Assembly (NCBI RefSeq): GCF_905171765.1
Contig: NC_053394.1
Location: forward strand, 159,907,256-159,971,255
Direction: 5' to 3'
DNA length: 64,000 bases
Source of the DNA: Bufo bufo
Taxonomy: Eukaryota > Chordata > Amphibia > Anura > Bufonidae
This document shows positions 43,746-54,070 of the stretch, one piece after another; the stretch's first letter is position 1; the number at the start of each line of letters is the position of its first letter. The notes below the pieces were generated by a model that ran no database searches, had not been told where the DNA came from, and saw only the letters and a program-made list of their open reading frames with translations. A program made the position numbers and the translations under genes.

Positions 43746-45419
43746 CATGAAAAATAATTCCCGGGCAATATTTTTAGACGCCATGTTTCGCAAGGGTAAC
43801 GCTTCCGGGTATCGTGTGGCATAGTCCAACATAACCAAGATATACTGGTGCCCCCTAGCTGACTTAACAATGGGACCCACCAAGTCCATTGCAATTCTTT
43901 CAAAAGGTACCTCAATGATGGGAAGAGTCACCAAGGGACTCCGGAAATGTGAGGTCGGGGCACTTATCTGGCAGGTTGGGCAGGACTCGCAGTATATTTC
44001 CACTTCCTTGTATATTCCAGGCCATAAAAATCTTTGTAGTACCCTCTCCTGTGTTTTGCTAACACCCAAATGACCCCGAAGTACGTGGTTATGTGCGAGA
44101 TCTAGGACCATACGTCTATAGGGTTTTGGCACCAGAAGCTGCTCCACAATTTCATTGTTGCATTTATTAACTCGATGCAGCAGGTTTCCATTCATGGCAA
44201 AATGCAGAAATTTTTGGTCAGCTGCTGGTACCTGTGGTACACCATCTATCACGGTAACATTTCCGTGAGCACTCATGAGAGTGGGGTCTCTCAATTGCTC
44301 TGTACCAAAGTTACCCCGAGACACCCCTAAGTCCAACACATTTTCCCCAGTTGGGGAAGCTTCATCTTCACCAGCTAACACCTGCAATGGAAAAGTGTCA
44401 TTATCAGGTACGTCACATAACCCCACATTTTCATCAGACATTTCAGTTACCATGACATCTTCATTTTGCACCTTATCGACACCATTGTTTTCAATGGTCT
44501 TTTCCTTTAAACCATTGGATTCAATGGGCCCCTCATAGCAATGATTATTTACAGGAGACGGCACAGATTCTGCAGGAATGTTTCTCTTCTCCCACAACTT
44601 CCAAAACAAGGGGAAGTCCCGGCCCAATATCATATCATGCATAAGTCTTTTTACGACCACGACTTCATAGGATACAGTCCCAGCCGGAGTCTCCAGCTTA
44701 ACGCAAGCCACCGGGTATGATTTTGCATCCCCATGGATGCCCAGCACACTTAATCTTTTTTCCGGCGCATAATTACCAGCCATGAAGCTGGCATGCACTA
44801 AGGTGACCAGACTACCGGAGTCCAACAGAGCCCTGACGGAGCAGTCATTTATCACCAGGGTACACATCTGCGGCTCAGTCTCTAGTCCTGGGGAGGCCGC
44901 ACACACTGGCACTGCATACAGCGACTGTCTCCGGCTCCCGACACACTCCATGGGCTCTGAGGTCAGAGGGCAATAGGCAGCAATGTGTCCCCACTCACGG
45001 CACCTCCAGCAATGGGTCGCCCCAGGTCTTCTAGGTGAAAAAACCTCTCCGGGTCCGGACTGCCCGGGAGACTCAGCCTTATGCCCACGCCCAACCTCTA
45101 GAGCCTTATTCCCTCTTGCACCCTTCCACACACCCCCAAAAGCCGGAACTCTCTTACCCACAGATGACACAGGTCGGGCACTCCGGGGAGGTGTTGGTGT
45201 GGTAGGGACATCACGGAGGTAGTCCTCAGTTGACAGGAACCTTTCCACCATGTTCACGAGCTGATCCGCAGTTTTGGGGTCTCCATGTCCGACCCACCGT
45301 TGTAGCTCCGCCGGGAGGGCTCTGAAGTAGTAATCCACCACTACTTTCTCCACGATCTGGTCCGGTGTAGAAGACTCAGGTTCCAGCCACTTCCGTACAA
45401 GATGGAGGAGGTCAAACAT
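43746..45419 (-). pseudogene. Gmr1-like gag C-terminus, protease and integrase N-terminal half
   Basis: One long frame (600 codons to 43617) carries in order: a SCAN-like capsid end (PDQIVEKVVVDYYFRALPAEL); a zinc knuckle CWRCREWGHIAAYC (about residue 137); an aspartic protease with VRALLDSGSLVTLVH (about 193); and an acidic linker. The integrase zinc domain (HNHVLRGHLGVSKTQ, then CESCPTCQ, about 440-490) and the first core Asp (AMDLVGPI) follow. Integrase following protease directly, without RT between, is the key feature. Frame is lost after FSRTGIPKEI. Confidence 0.92.
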
Positions 45420-46034
45420 CTAAGATCGGGCAGGCTTGTCCATGGTGTAGCTCCACGTGTGGACCCTCCGGGCACGAACCGCCGGTGTAACGCCCAAATG
45501 AGCCAGGATCTCCATTTTTTATTTGACATAGTCCAGGACATCCTGCTCCCTGAGGTCATAGTAGGCCTTTTGTGGTTCGCCGGACAAAAAGGGCGCAAGG
45601 ACCTCTGCCCACTCTGCTATTGGCATCCTTTCTCTTTCCGCCACCCTCTCAAATACAGTCAGGTAGGCCTCGATATCATCATCAAGTGTCCGTTTTTGCA
45701 AGGCCCGCTGCACAACCCTCCTCACATTCAAAGTCTCTGGGGGGCTTACCCCCACTTGTGGGGCTGGAGTTACAGCAGTCTCTCTTATTGCAGCAATATG
45801 CTCTATCAGCAAACGATTAGTTTCCTGCTGCTGCGCATTAGCCTGTTGTTGGACACGTAAGGCTTCTTCGTGTCTCTTTTTATCCTCTGCATGCAACCTC
45901 TGCTGTTGCTCCATGGCCTGTTGTTGCCTTAGGTTATCCTGAACCAGCTGCTTCATCCTTTCCTCCATGGTATTTGGTGAACTTTGCAAAGCTGCAGCAG
46001 CTTTCACCCAGGACATTAAATCATTAACTGTCAC
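45420..46034 (-). pseudogene. Gmr1-like gag, N-terminal part
   Basis: The frame starts MTVNDLMSWVKAAAALQ. It has a Gln/Glu/Arg-rich coiled-coil stretch (about residues 30-85), then TLDDDIEAYLTVFERVAERE and WAEVLAPFLSGEPQKAY, a SCAN-like capsid entry found in many vertebrate gypsy gags. It ends at a stop near 45519, and a frame change leads into the next segment at about 45420-45520. It starts just inside the 5' LTR and primer site. Confidence 0.85.
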
Positions 46035-46101
46035 GCCGTTGCCCTTAGCAACCGACTGTTGCCTTTTTTAGCAGGTACGCCTGCCCGCATCCGACACCAA
46101 T

Positions 46102-46726
46102 TGTAAGGGGTTACACTCTCAGGTTGGGCGGCGATGACAGATTCTCTTGCAGACCACAGGGTTAAAGTCCAAAATGCTGCTTTATTTATCACACTCCGGC
46201 AATACAGGCAACCCCAGTTATAATTCACTGGGTAAGGTGAAGGACCAGCACCACAAAACATAAACCAAACTAAAATAAACACTTGCCCGTCTGGGCCCTG
46301 GCTAATACAGTGAAGATCCTAGCTCACCTATTGAACACAGGTCACACAGAGAACTCGGCTTCTCTAGCCAGCAGGGCAGCCAGCATCCCAGACTTTCTCC
46401 AGGCATCACTCTCCCCAGACTGACAGCCTGAACTGTGCTTTATTTCCCCTTGATGATCCCAGCTGGCTTCAGCTGGGATCCATCAGGCTAGGGGAAAACC
46501 TGTCCCGGAATAGGGTGGACTGGGGAGGTCCCTCTACCAATCCTACCTTCTCCCAGTCCAATAAAATCCAGCCCATAAACTTAACAAAACTGTCTCAGCA
46601 ACCTACACATTGCTGAGACCATTTTAACCTTCTGGATTTTATTTACCTCACCCAGTTGAGGAAGCTGGGTGGGATATACACCCCTTCCAGGACTTTACCA
46701 TACACTTTTCTGTTCACCTTACCACA
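46102..46726 (-). repeat. Gmr1-like 5' LTR
   Basis: This is the complete 625-bp LTR. On minus it is followed (46101 downward) by TTGGTGTCGGATGCGGGCAG, a plausible primer-binding site starting TGG. The intact GTGAAGATCCTAGCTC site used by the 652-bp insertion in the other LTR is at about 46310. Confidence 0.92.
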
Positions 46727-46730
46727 CGTG

Positions 46731-47145
46731 ATTTTGGCAGCTTGGCGCCTGGGATGAGATTAATAGGGCAATCGTACTCCCGGTGAGGGGGCAGCTCCTG
46801 GACACCACTCTCAGAAAACACATTTGAAAATTCAGAGAGAAAAGATGGTACAGTCTTGGTAGAAACCTCTGAAAGAGACGCCGTGAGGCAATTCTCTGTG
46901 CAAAAGTCACTCCAACCATTTATTTGCCTTGCTTGCCAATCAATGGTGGGGTTATGTTTAGTGAGCCAGGGAAGCCCCAACACTAGAGGAGTAGGTAATC
47001 CGCTTAGGACGAAACATGACATATCCTCAACATCAGCATCACCCACAGTCAAACGGATATTGTGAACTATGCCCTTTAACGAATTTTGAGAAAGTGGAGT
47101 AGAATCGACTGCAAAAACAGGTATAACCTTTTCCAAAGTGCATAC
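46731..47145 (-). pseudogene. Chromovirus protease, C-terminal part
   Basis: The frame includes IRLTVGDADVEDMSCFVLSG and LVLGLPWLTKHNPTIDW, the end of a retropepsin fold. It runs through FSNVFSESGVQELPPHREYD and INLIPGAKLPKS, the linker to RT. The element is cut here by the Gmr1-like insertion; RT resumes at 40395. Confidence 0.88.
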
Positions 47146-47700
47146 CTAGAAACCATGCGTTATTGCAAATTGATTATCAATAAGATTGACAGCTGCTCCA
47201 CTATGTACAAAAATCTCACAAACAATGTTCTTGCTATCTAGCGCCACCCTGGCAGGTAGGAGAAAACGGGAACTACAAGCAAACGGCAAACCTTCAATTT
47301 CCACATCAACCTTGCCAATAGTAGCAAATGGAAAGTTTCTAGAGGGTTTTTTTCTTTTTGTTTCTTTATTACCCTCAGAAAACTCCCTGAATCTCCTAGA
47401 GGGGCAAACATTAGCCAAATGATTTATACCCCCACAACAGAAACAAACCCTCCTCTGAGAGCTGAATCCTGTACTATCAGAGGCAAGAAAACCCAGCTGC
47501 ATGGCCTCCTGCTCAGAGGGGATTGAGAGAGACTGAGGCCCCTGCGCACTGAATGAGACCGCCCCACTGTCCTTGGACTGAATATCACAGGAAGGAGTGG
47601 TCTCTCCTCTCTCTCTAAGACACCTGTCAATACGAACAGCTAGAGACATGGTAGACTCCAACGAGGCAGGTCTCTCATGAAAAGCAAATGCATCTTTCAA
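47146..47700 (-). pseudogene. Chromovirus gag C-terminus, zinc knuckle and protease active site
   Basis: The frame holds FCCGGINHLANVCPSR, a CCHC knuckle, and then the protease start FVHSGAAVNLID. The active-site Asp of the usual DSGA is His here, so the protease is dead. A stop near 47146 separates it from the rest of the protease. Confidence 0.88.
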
Positions 47701-48231
47701 TCCCTCCGAAAGACCATGGCAAAATTGACTTCGGAGTGCAGCATCGTTCCAACCAGTATCAGCTGCCCATCTCCGAAATTCAGAACAATATATCTCTGCG
47801 GACTCTTTACCCTGGCATAAAAGACGCAGTTTAGATTCAGCCAGAGCAATACGATCCGGGTCATCATATATCTGCCCCAGGGCTACAAAAAATTAATCCA
47901 CCGATCGGAGGGGCCGTGCCCCCACCGGCAGCGAAAAGGCCCAAGACTGAGCGTTATCCCTGAGCAGCGAGATGATGATCCCCACCCTCTGCTCCTCATC
48001 ACCAGAGGAATGGGGAAGTAGGCGAAAATGGAGTTTGCAAGCCTCTCTAAAGCGGCCAAAATTCTCACTACCCCCAGAGAACGTATCCGGAAGCGAGATC
48101 TTAGGCTCGGAACAAACTCCATGAACGCAAGCAGAACCGGTCACCTGAAACTGAGACACAGTTTTACGGAGATCTGCTACCTCCAGTGAAAGACCTTGCA
48201 TGCGGTCAATCAAGGCTGAAACCGGATCCAT
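47701..48231 (-). pseudogene. Chromovirus gag, N-terminal part
   Basis: The frame from Met 48231 reads MDPVSALIDRMQGLSLEVAD, then PDTFSGGSENFGRFREACKLHF and VGIIISLLRDNAQSWAFSL, as in vertebrate chromovirus capsids. An in-frame stop falls at 47893-47895; the 47701-47890 part continues the capsid (ESAEIYCSEFRRWAAD) into the knuckle segment. Confidence 0.88.
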
Positions 48232-48258
48232 GCTTAAGACGGTTATGGCGGTTTATAA

Positions 48259-48788
48259 TGTCACGGATGGTGTTGCAGAAAGCTGGAACTTATAAATAAA
48301 CATCCGACTGGCTTGATCCCAAACTAAGGAGCATAAAGGTAACCCCTATAAAACCCTAAGAGCTCACCCTGACTGCTAAGCACATACAAGGGTCACAGAG
48401 GTAGACGATTGCATGCCCTCGTACCTAGACTGTGTGACACCTGAAAACCCTATAATAGTGAGGGGACACGACCACCGGCTCCCTGGACTTAATACGGAGG
48501 GAGTCAGGGTCACCTAGAATCAAGCCAGGAAGGAAACACAATACATGAAAGGACTTATCTGAACAAGTAGCAACAGAAGTCTCCAGCAGTGATCACTCCA
48601 ATCCAGGAAGTAGTATAAACCGCAAAGTGAGGCAGTATGGGAGGGAATATAAAGGAAAGAGGATTAGTCTAAATAGGTGACACCAGGGAGAAGGAAATAA
48701 GATGACAAAGTGAAACCAAAACAAAGAACATCATGCAAGAGGTAGAAAAGGACGTCTGTCAGACCTTCTCACAGAAGTGGCGGTGACA
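48259..48788 (-). repeat. Chromovirus 5' LTR
   Basis: This 530-bp LTR matches 37155-37684 with about 17 substitutions. The outer side is followed by ACCAC (48789-48793), the target duplication, and then by Penelope-like sequence. Confidence 0.95.
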
Positions 48789-49751
48789 ACCACTATGCTG
48801 TTCCCTATAATGCCTTGACAACGGGTGATCATCTACTTTCTTTTTTATATTGTATATGTGCTCATTTATTCTCTTCTTCAATGGTCTCTTAGTACGGCCT
48901 ATATAGATCTTTTGACATGGGCATTCGATAGCGTAAATGATACCCTTTGTGTTACAGGATATATGGTCTTTTATTTGGTACTTATATGTACCACTTTTAT
49001 TTTCTATATGTACCCATTTTTGGTTCTTATTTTGTGTATGTCTACAACCTGCACATTGTTTACACGGATAAAAACCTGTCAGTGGATTCTTTAATTGTTT
49101 TTTATTTGTTATTGCTGCACATTTTTTTGTAGGTGCAATTATGTTTCCAATATTAGCTGCTTTCCTATATACAAATGCCGGTGCTGCTGGTATCAAATCC
49201 CCAATCCATTTGGTTTCCCTCAGTATATCCCAATGCCTGCCCACTATCTTCCTAAATATGTGTGTTTGCGAATTGAATGAAATTATAACAGGTGCTATTT
49301 CTTTATCTCCATACTTTTGTCCTTCTGCTCCCTTTTTGTTATTATTATTACTCTCCCCTAATAGCTGTTCTCTTTCTATCATCCTGACTTCCCCCTTCTG
49401 TGCTACTAGTATATTTGTTTCATAACCTTTGTCTTCGAATTTATCCTGTAATTTTTCAGCTTCCCTATCATATTCTATGACATCTGTACAGTTTCTCCTT
49501 AAGCGCATAAACTGACTTCTGGGAATATTATCCAACCACCGAGGGAGGTGGCAGCTTGTTCTTGAAATGTAACAGTTGGAATCAGTGGGTTTTTGATACG
49601 TTTTTGTATAAATTTTATTTTTTTCCACATATATTATAAGGTTCAGGAAATAAACCTCTTTAAAACTATAGTTCGGGGTGAATTCCAAATAAAACTCATT
49701 TTTATTAATATCATTTAAAAATATATTTAAAGTTTGTTCACCCCCCTCCAA
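48789..49751 (-). pseudogene. Penelope-like element, RT end and GIY-YIG endonuclease (minus copy)
   Basis: The frame begins at the end of RT (FLNDINKNEFYLEF, SRTSCHLPRWLDNIP) and continues through a linker with a Cys/His cluster (CKQCAGCRHT). It ends in a GIY-YIG nuclease core: GIIYAIECPCQKIYIGRTKRP, then LKKRINEHIYN (about residues 275-310). The nuclease is the feature that separates Penelope-like elements from other retroelements and makes the nick used for integration. The last codons of the frame below 48789 are chromovirus LTR. The rest of the domain lies beyond the insertion at 37010-37154. Confidence 0.92.
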
Positions 49752-50653
49752 ATAAATATCACATCATCAATAAAACGCCGCCAGAGGACGAGGCCCGCCC
49801 GGAGCTCGCCGTTGGGGTGGATGTACTCCTCTTCCCACCATCCAACGTATAGATTAGCGAACCACGGTGCGAACCTCACCCCATGGCGGTCCTCCACATC
49901 TGGAGGTAAAACTTATCTTTAAATCAAAAACTTTTTTTTTGTAAAATGAATAAGATACACTCCCCTATAAAATCTATCTGGGTTTTAGATAAGTTTCCCT
50001 GCTGGTGTACGAAGTGTTTGGCTGCGGCGCAGCCTTTTTCATTTTTTATGACTGTATACAGGGACTTCACATCAAGGGTCCCTATAATATCCCCTTCCTT
50101 CCATTCGATGCCTTCCAAGATTTGCAATATGTGCTTAGTATCTTTCAAATATGCATATAAATTTTGAGCACATGGTTGCAGATATTGGTCGACATACTTA
50201 GATAGACCACTGGTTAGACACTCTACCCCGGAAACTATTGGTCTCCCGGGTGGTTTGTTTATATCCTTGTGTATTTTTGGGTTCTGGTAGAATATAGCCA
50301 TTTTTGGATAAATAATATTAATAAATATGCCTTCCTGTTTGTTTAAAATCCCTTCTTTATATGCCTTCTGAACTAGGTGTTGTAATTCTCTTTTGTACCT
50401 CTCTGTTGGATCATTCTTCAATAATTTATATGTCTTATTATCATTTAATATCTTTAATGCCTCTTCCTCATAGTCTTTTTTATCCAATATTATATTGTTG
50501 TTTTCCTGCATGTTTATCATGGCTTCCCTTTCCGCCTTAGTCACATTACTCATATATTTCCTTCTTTTGTATTTATTCATTTTCATATTTATTTTTCTAA
50601 TTTTCCTTGTTACCAGTATGTCGAAACCAATATCTGCAACCATGTGCTCTAAA
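49752..50653 (-). pseudogene. Penelope-like element reverse transcriptase (minus copy)
   Basis: The frame at 49924-50664 covers the RT fingers (LLKNDPTERYKRELQHLVQKA, FYQNPKIHKDINKPPGRPIVSG) and LDVKSLYT, the first catalytic block. The palm follows at 49752-49923 in another frame with FAPWFANLYVGWWEEE and RFIDDVIFIW (the catalytic DD). One frame change in the run of A's near 49925-49935 separates them. The 5' end is lost at 50653, where the plus copy starts. Confidence 0.9.
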
Positions 50654-51104
50654 TTTATATACATATTTGAAAGATACTAAGCACATATTGCAAATCTTGG
50701 AAGGCATCGAATAGAAGGAAGGGGATATTATAAGGACCCTTGATATAAAGTCCTTAATACAATACAATGAATACAGTCATAGAAAATGAAAAAGGCTGCG
50801 CCGCAGCCAAACACTTCTTACACCAGCAAGAAAATGTATCTAAAACCCAGATAGATTTTATAGGGGAGTGTATCTTATTCACTTTACACAAAAAAATTTT
50901 TAGATTTAAAGATAAGTTTTACCTCCAGACGTGGGGGACCTCGATGTGGACGAGGTTCGCACCGGGGTTCGCTAATCTATACGTTGGATGGTGGGAAGAG
51001 GAGTACATTCACCCCAACGGCGAACTCTGGGTGGGCCTCATGCTCTGGTGGCGTTTTATTGATGATGTCATATTTATTTGGAGGGGGGTGAACAAACTTT
51101 AAAT
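50654..51104 (+). pseudogene. Penelope-like element RT fragment (plus copy)
   Basis: The plus-strand copy starts at a sequence that the minus copy has at about 50165 and reads on: HILQILEGIE, an altered LDVKSL region, NTVIENEKGCAAAKHFLHQQ, then RFAPGFANLYVGWWEEEYI and RFIDDVIFIW. It is 5'-truncated and joined head-to-head to the minus copy. It is interrupted at 51105 by a TTAA-type element and resumes near 54071. Confidence 0.9.
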
Positions 51105-54070
51105 CCTACCCTACCCAAGATAATCGCCCAAAAACTGAAAAAACTATGGATCTCAAACTATGGAAACACTAAGGCCTCTTTCACACGGGCGTTGCGGGAA
51201 AATGTGCGGGTGCGTTGCGGGAACACCCGCGATTTTTCCGCGCGAGTGCAAAACATTGTAATGCGTTTTGCACTCGCGTGAGAAAAATGACGCATGTTTG
51301 GTACCCAAACCCGAACTTCTTCACAGAAGTTCAGGCTTGGGATCGGTGTTCTGTAGATTGTATTATTTCCCCTTATAACATGGTTATAAGGAAAAATAAT
51401 AGCATTCTGAATACAGAATGCAAAGAAAAATAGCACTGGAGGGGTTAAAAAAAAATAAAAAAATTAAACTCACCTTAGTCCACTTGATAGCGCAGCCCGG
51501 CATCTCCTTCTGTATTCTTTCTTCAGGACCTGGGTAAAGGACCTTTGATGAGGTCACTCCGGTCATCACATGATCCATCACCATGGTAAAAGATCATGTG
51601 ACGTACCATGTGATGACCGGAGTGACATCACCAAAGGTCCTTGACCTATAATGAATGCTCACCACAGGTCCTGTTCAGTAAAGGAGACAGAAGGAGATGC
51701 CGGCATCGCGATCAAGTGGACTAAGGTGAGTTAAATTTTATTTTTATTTTTTTAACCCCTCCAGCGCTGTTTTACTATGCATTCTGTATTCAGAATGCTA
51801 TTATTTTCCCTTATAACCATGTTATAAGGGAAAATAATAATGATCGGGTCTCCATCCCGATCGTCTCCTAGCAACCGTGCGTGAAAATCGCACCGCATCC
51901 GCACTTGCTTGCGGATGCTTGCGATTTTCACGCAGCCCCATTCACTTCTATGGGGCCTGCGTTGCGTGAAAAACGCAGAATATAGAGCATACTGCGATTT
52001 TCACACAACGCACAAGTGATGCGTGAAAATCACCGCTCATGTGAACAGCCCCATAGAAATAAATGGGTTGGTATTCAGTGCGGGTGCAATGCGTTCACCT
52101 CACGCATCGCGTCCGCGCGGAATACTCGCCCGTGTGAAAGGGGCCTAAAACATGATTTTTTTTGTTTAAAAAATGAAATCATTGTGTAAAACTTACATAA
52201 ATAAAAAAAATTTATACATATGAGGTATCGCCGCGTCCGTAATAAGTTACTCTATAAAAATATTACATGACCTAACCCCTTAATAAAAACGGTGTAAAAA
52301 AAGCCATGTTTTGTCATCTTACATCACAAAAAGTGTAATAGCAAGCTATCAAAAAGTCATATGCACCTCAAAATAGTGCCAATAAAACCGTCATCTCATC
52401 CCGCAAAAAATGAGACCCTACCTAAGATAATCGCCCAAAACCTGAAAAAACTATGGCTCTCAGACTATGGAGACACTAAAACATGTTTTTTTTTTGTTCC
52501 AAAAATGAAATCATTGTGTAAAACTTACATAAATAATTTTTTTTATACATATTAGGTATCGCCGCATCCGTGACAACCTACTCTATAAAAATACCACATG
52601 ATCTAACCTGTCAGATGAATGTTGTAAATAACAAAAAAAAAAAAACAGTGCCAAAACAGCTATTTCTTGTTACCTTGCCTCACAAAAAAATGTAATATAG
52701 AGCAACCAAAAATCATATGATCATATGTCCCTAAACTAGTACCAACAAAACTTCCACCCTATCCCGTAGTTTCTAAAATGGGGTCACTTTTTTGGAGTTT
52801 CTACTCTAGGGGTGGATCAGGGGGCTTCAAATGGGACATGGTGTCAAAATAAACAGTCTAGCAAAATCTGCCTTCCAAAAACCGTATGACATTCCTTTCC
52901 TTCTGCGACCTGCCGTATGCCCATACAGCAGTTTACAACCACATATGGGGTGTTTCTGTAAACTACAGAATCAGGGCCATAAATATTGAGTTTTGTTTGG
53001 CTGTTAACCCTTGCTTTGTAACTGGAAAAAAAATATTAAAATGGAAAATCTGCCAAAAAAGTGAAATTTTGAAATTGTATCTCTATTTTCCATTAATTCT
53101 TGTGGAACACCTAAAGGGTTAACAACGTTTGTAAAATCAGTTTTGAATACCTTGAAGGGTGTAGTTTCTTAGATGGGGTCAATTTCATGGAGTTTCTACT
53201 CTAGGGGTGCATCACGGGGGCTTCAAATGGGACATGGTGTCAAAAAAAACAGTCTAGCAAAATCTGCCTTCCAAAAACCGCATGGCATTCCTTTCCTTCT
53301 GCGCCCTGCCGTTTGTCCATACAGCAGTTTACGACCACATATGGGGTTTTTCTGTAATTTACAGAATCAGGGCCATAAATATTGAGTTTCGTTTTGCTGT
53401 TAACCCTTGCTTTGTAACTGGAAAAAATTTTTTTTTATGGAAAATCTGACAAAAAAGTGACATTTTTAAATTGTATCTCTGTTTCCATTAATTCTTGTGG
53501 AACACCTAAAGGGTTAACAACGTTTGTAAAATCAGTTTTGAATACCTTGAGGGGTGTAGTTTCTAGAATGGGGTCATTTTTGGGTGGTTTCTATTATGTA
53601 AGCCTCACAAAGTGACTTCAGGCCTGAACTGGTCCCTAAAAAGTTGGTTTTTGAAAATTTCTGAGAAATTTCAAGATTTACTTCTAAACTTTTAAGCCTT
53701 GTAATGTCCCCCAAAAATAAAATGTCATTCCCAAAATGATCCTAACATGAAGTAGACATATGGGGAATGTAAAGTAATAACTATTTTTGTAGGTATTACT
53801 ATGTATTATAGAAGTAGAGAAATTGAAACTTGGAAATTTGCAAACTTTTCCAAAATTTTGGCAAATTTTGTATTTTTTTATAAATAATATATTTTTTTTT
53901 TACTCCATTTTACCACTCTCATGAAGTACAATATGTGACGAAAAAACTATCTCAGAATGGCCTGGATAAGTCAAAGCGTTTTAAAGTTATCACCATTTAA
54001 AGTGACACTGGTCAGATTTGCAAAAAATGGCCTGGTCCTTAAGGTGAAATAAGGCTGTGTCCTTAAGGAG
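51105..54070. mobile_element. Truncated TTAA-site element with internal tandem units
   Basis: The right end GTGTCCTTAAGGAG followed by TTAA (54071-54074) matches the right end of the element at 6435-8256. The left end is truncated inside a repeat unit (CTACCCAAGATAATCGCC). Units marked by CATATGAGGTATCGCCGCG recur at about 52215 and 52553. A second repeat of about 370 bp (TTTCTACTCTAGGGGTG at 52797 and 53193) follows. About 90 bases of Penelope sequence are missing at the insertion point. Non-coding. A Harbinger-like MITE sits at 51173-52145. Confidence 0.8.
51173..52145. mobile_element. Harbinger-like palindromic MITE nested in the TTAA element
   Basis: The ends GGCCTCTTTCACACGGGCG and CGCCCGTGTGAAAGGGGCC are inverted repeats. 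TAA flanks both sides (51170-51172 and 52146-52148), and related units read CACTAAAACATGA without it, so the empty site is known. Arms carry GTGCAAAACATTGTAATGCG-like and TTATAACATGGTTATAAGG-like palindromes. A 3-bp TAA duplication supports PIF/Harbinger. Non-coding. Confidence 0.88.

Larger units (their letters stand above)
40400..46726 (-). mobile_element. Gmr1-like Ty3/gypsy element nested in the chromovirus
   Basis: The LTRs (40400-41664, containing an insertion, and 46102-46726) start TGTAAGGGG and end TTACCACA in window orientation. They are flanked by CGTG (40396-40399 and 46727-46730). On the minus strand the gene order is gag, protease, integrase, RT, RNase H: integrase precedes RT. 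That order is copia-like, but the RT and RNase H sequences are gypsy-like, which is the hallmark of the Gmr1 group. The insertion splits the chromovirus between protease and RT. Confidence 0.93.
37155..48788 (-). mobile_element. Ty3/gypsy chromovirus inserted in the Penelope-like element
   Basis: Two 530-bp LTRs (37155-37684 and 48259-48788) bound the element, with the 5-bp duplication ACCAC at 37150-37154 and 48789-48793. The empty site can be read in the other Penelope copy near 54930. Genes run on the minus strand in the order gag, protease, RT, RNase H, integrase, chromodomain. The LTRs differ at roughly 17 sites by my count, about 3%. A second gypsy element splits it at 40400-46730. Confidence 0.95.

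Noticed and set aside
48759..48788. C-terminal residues of the Penelope nuclease frame (HRHFCEKV)
   Set aside because: They are encoded by the chromovirus LTR; the genuine continuation is on the other side of the insertion near 37154.
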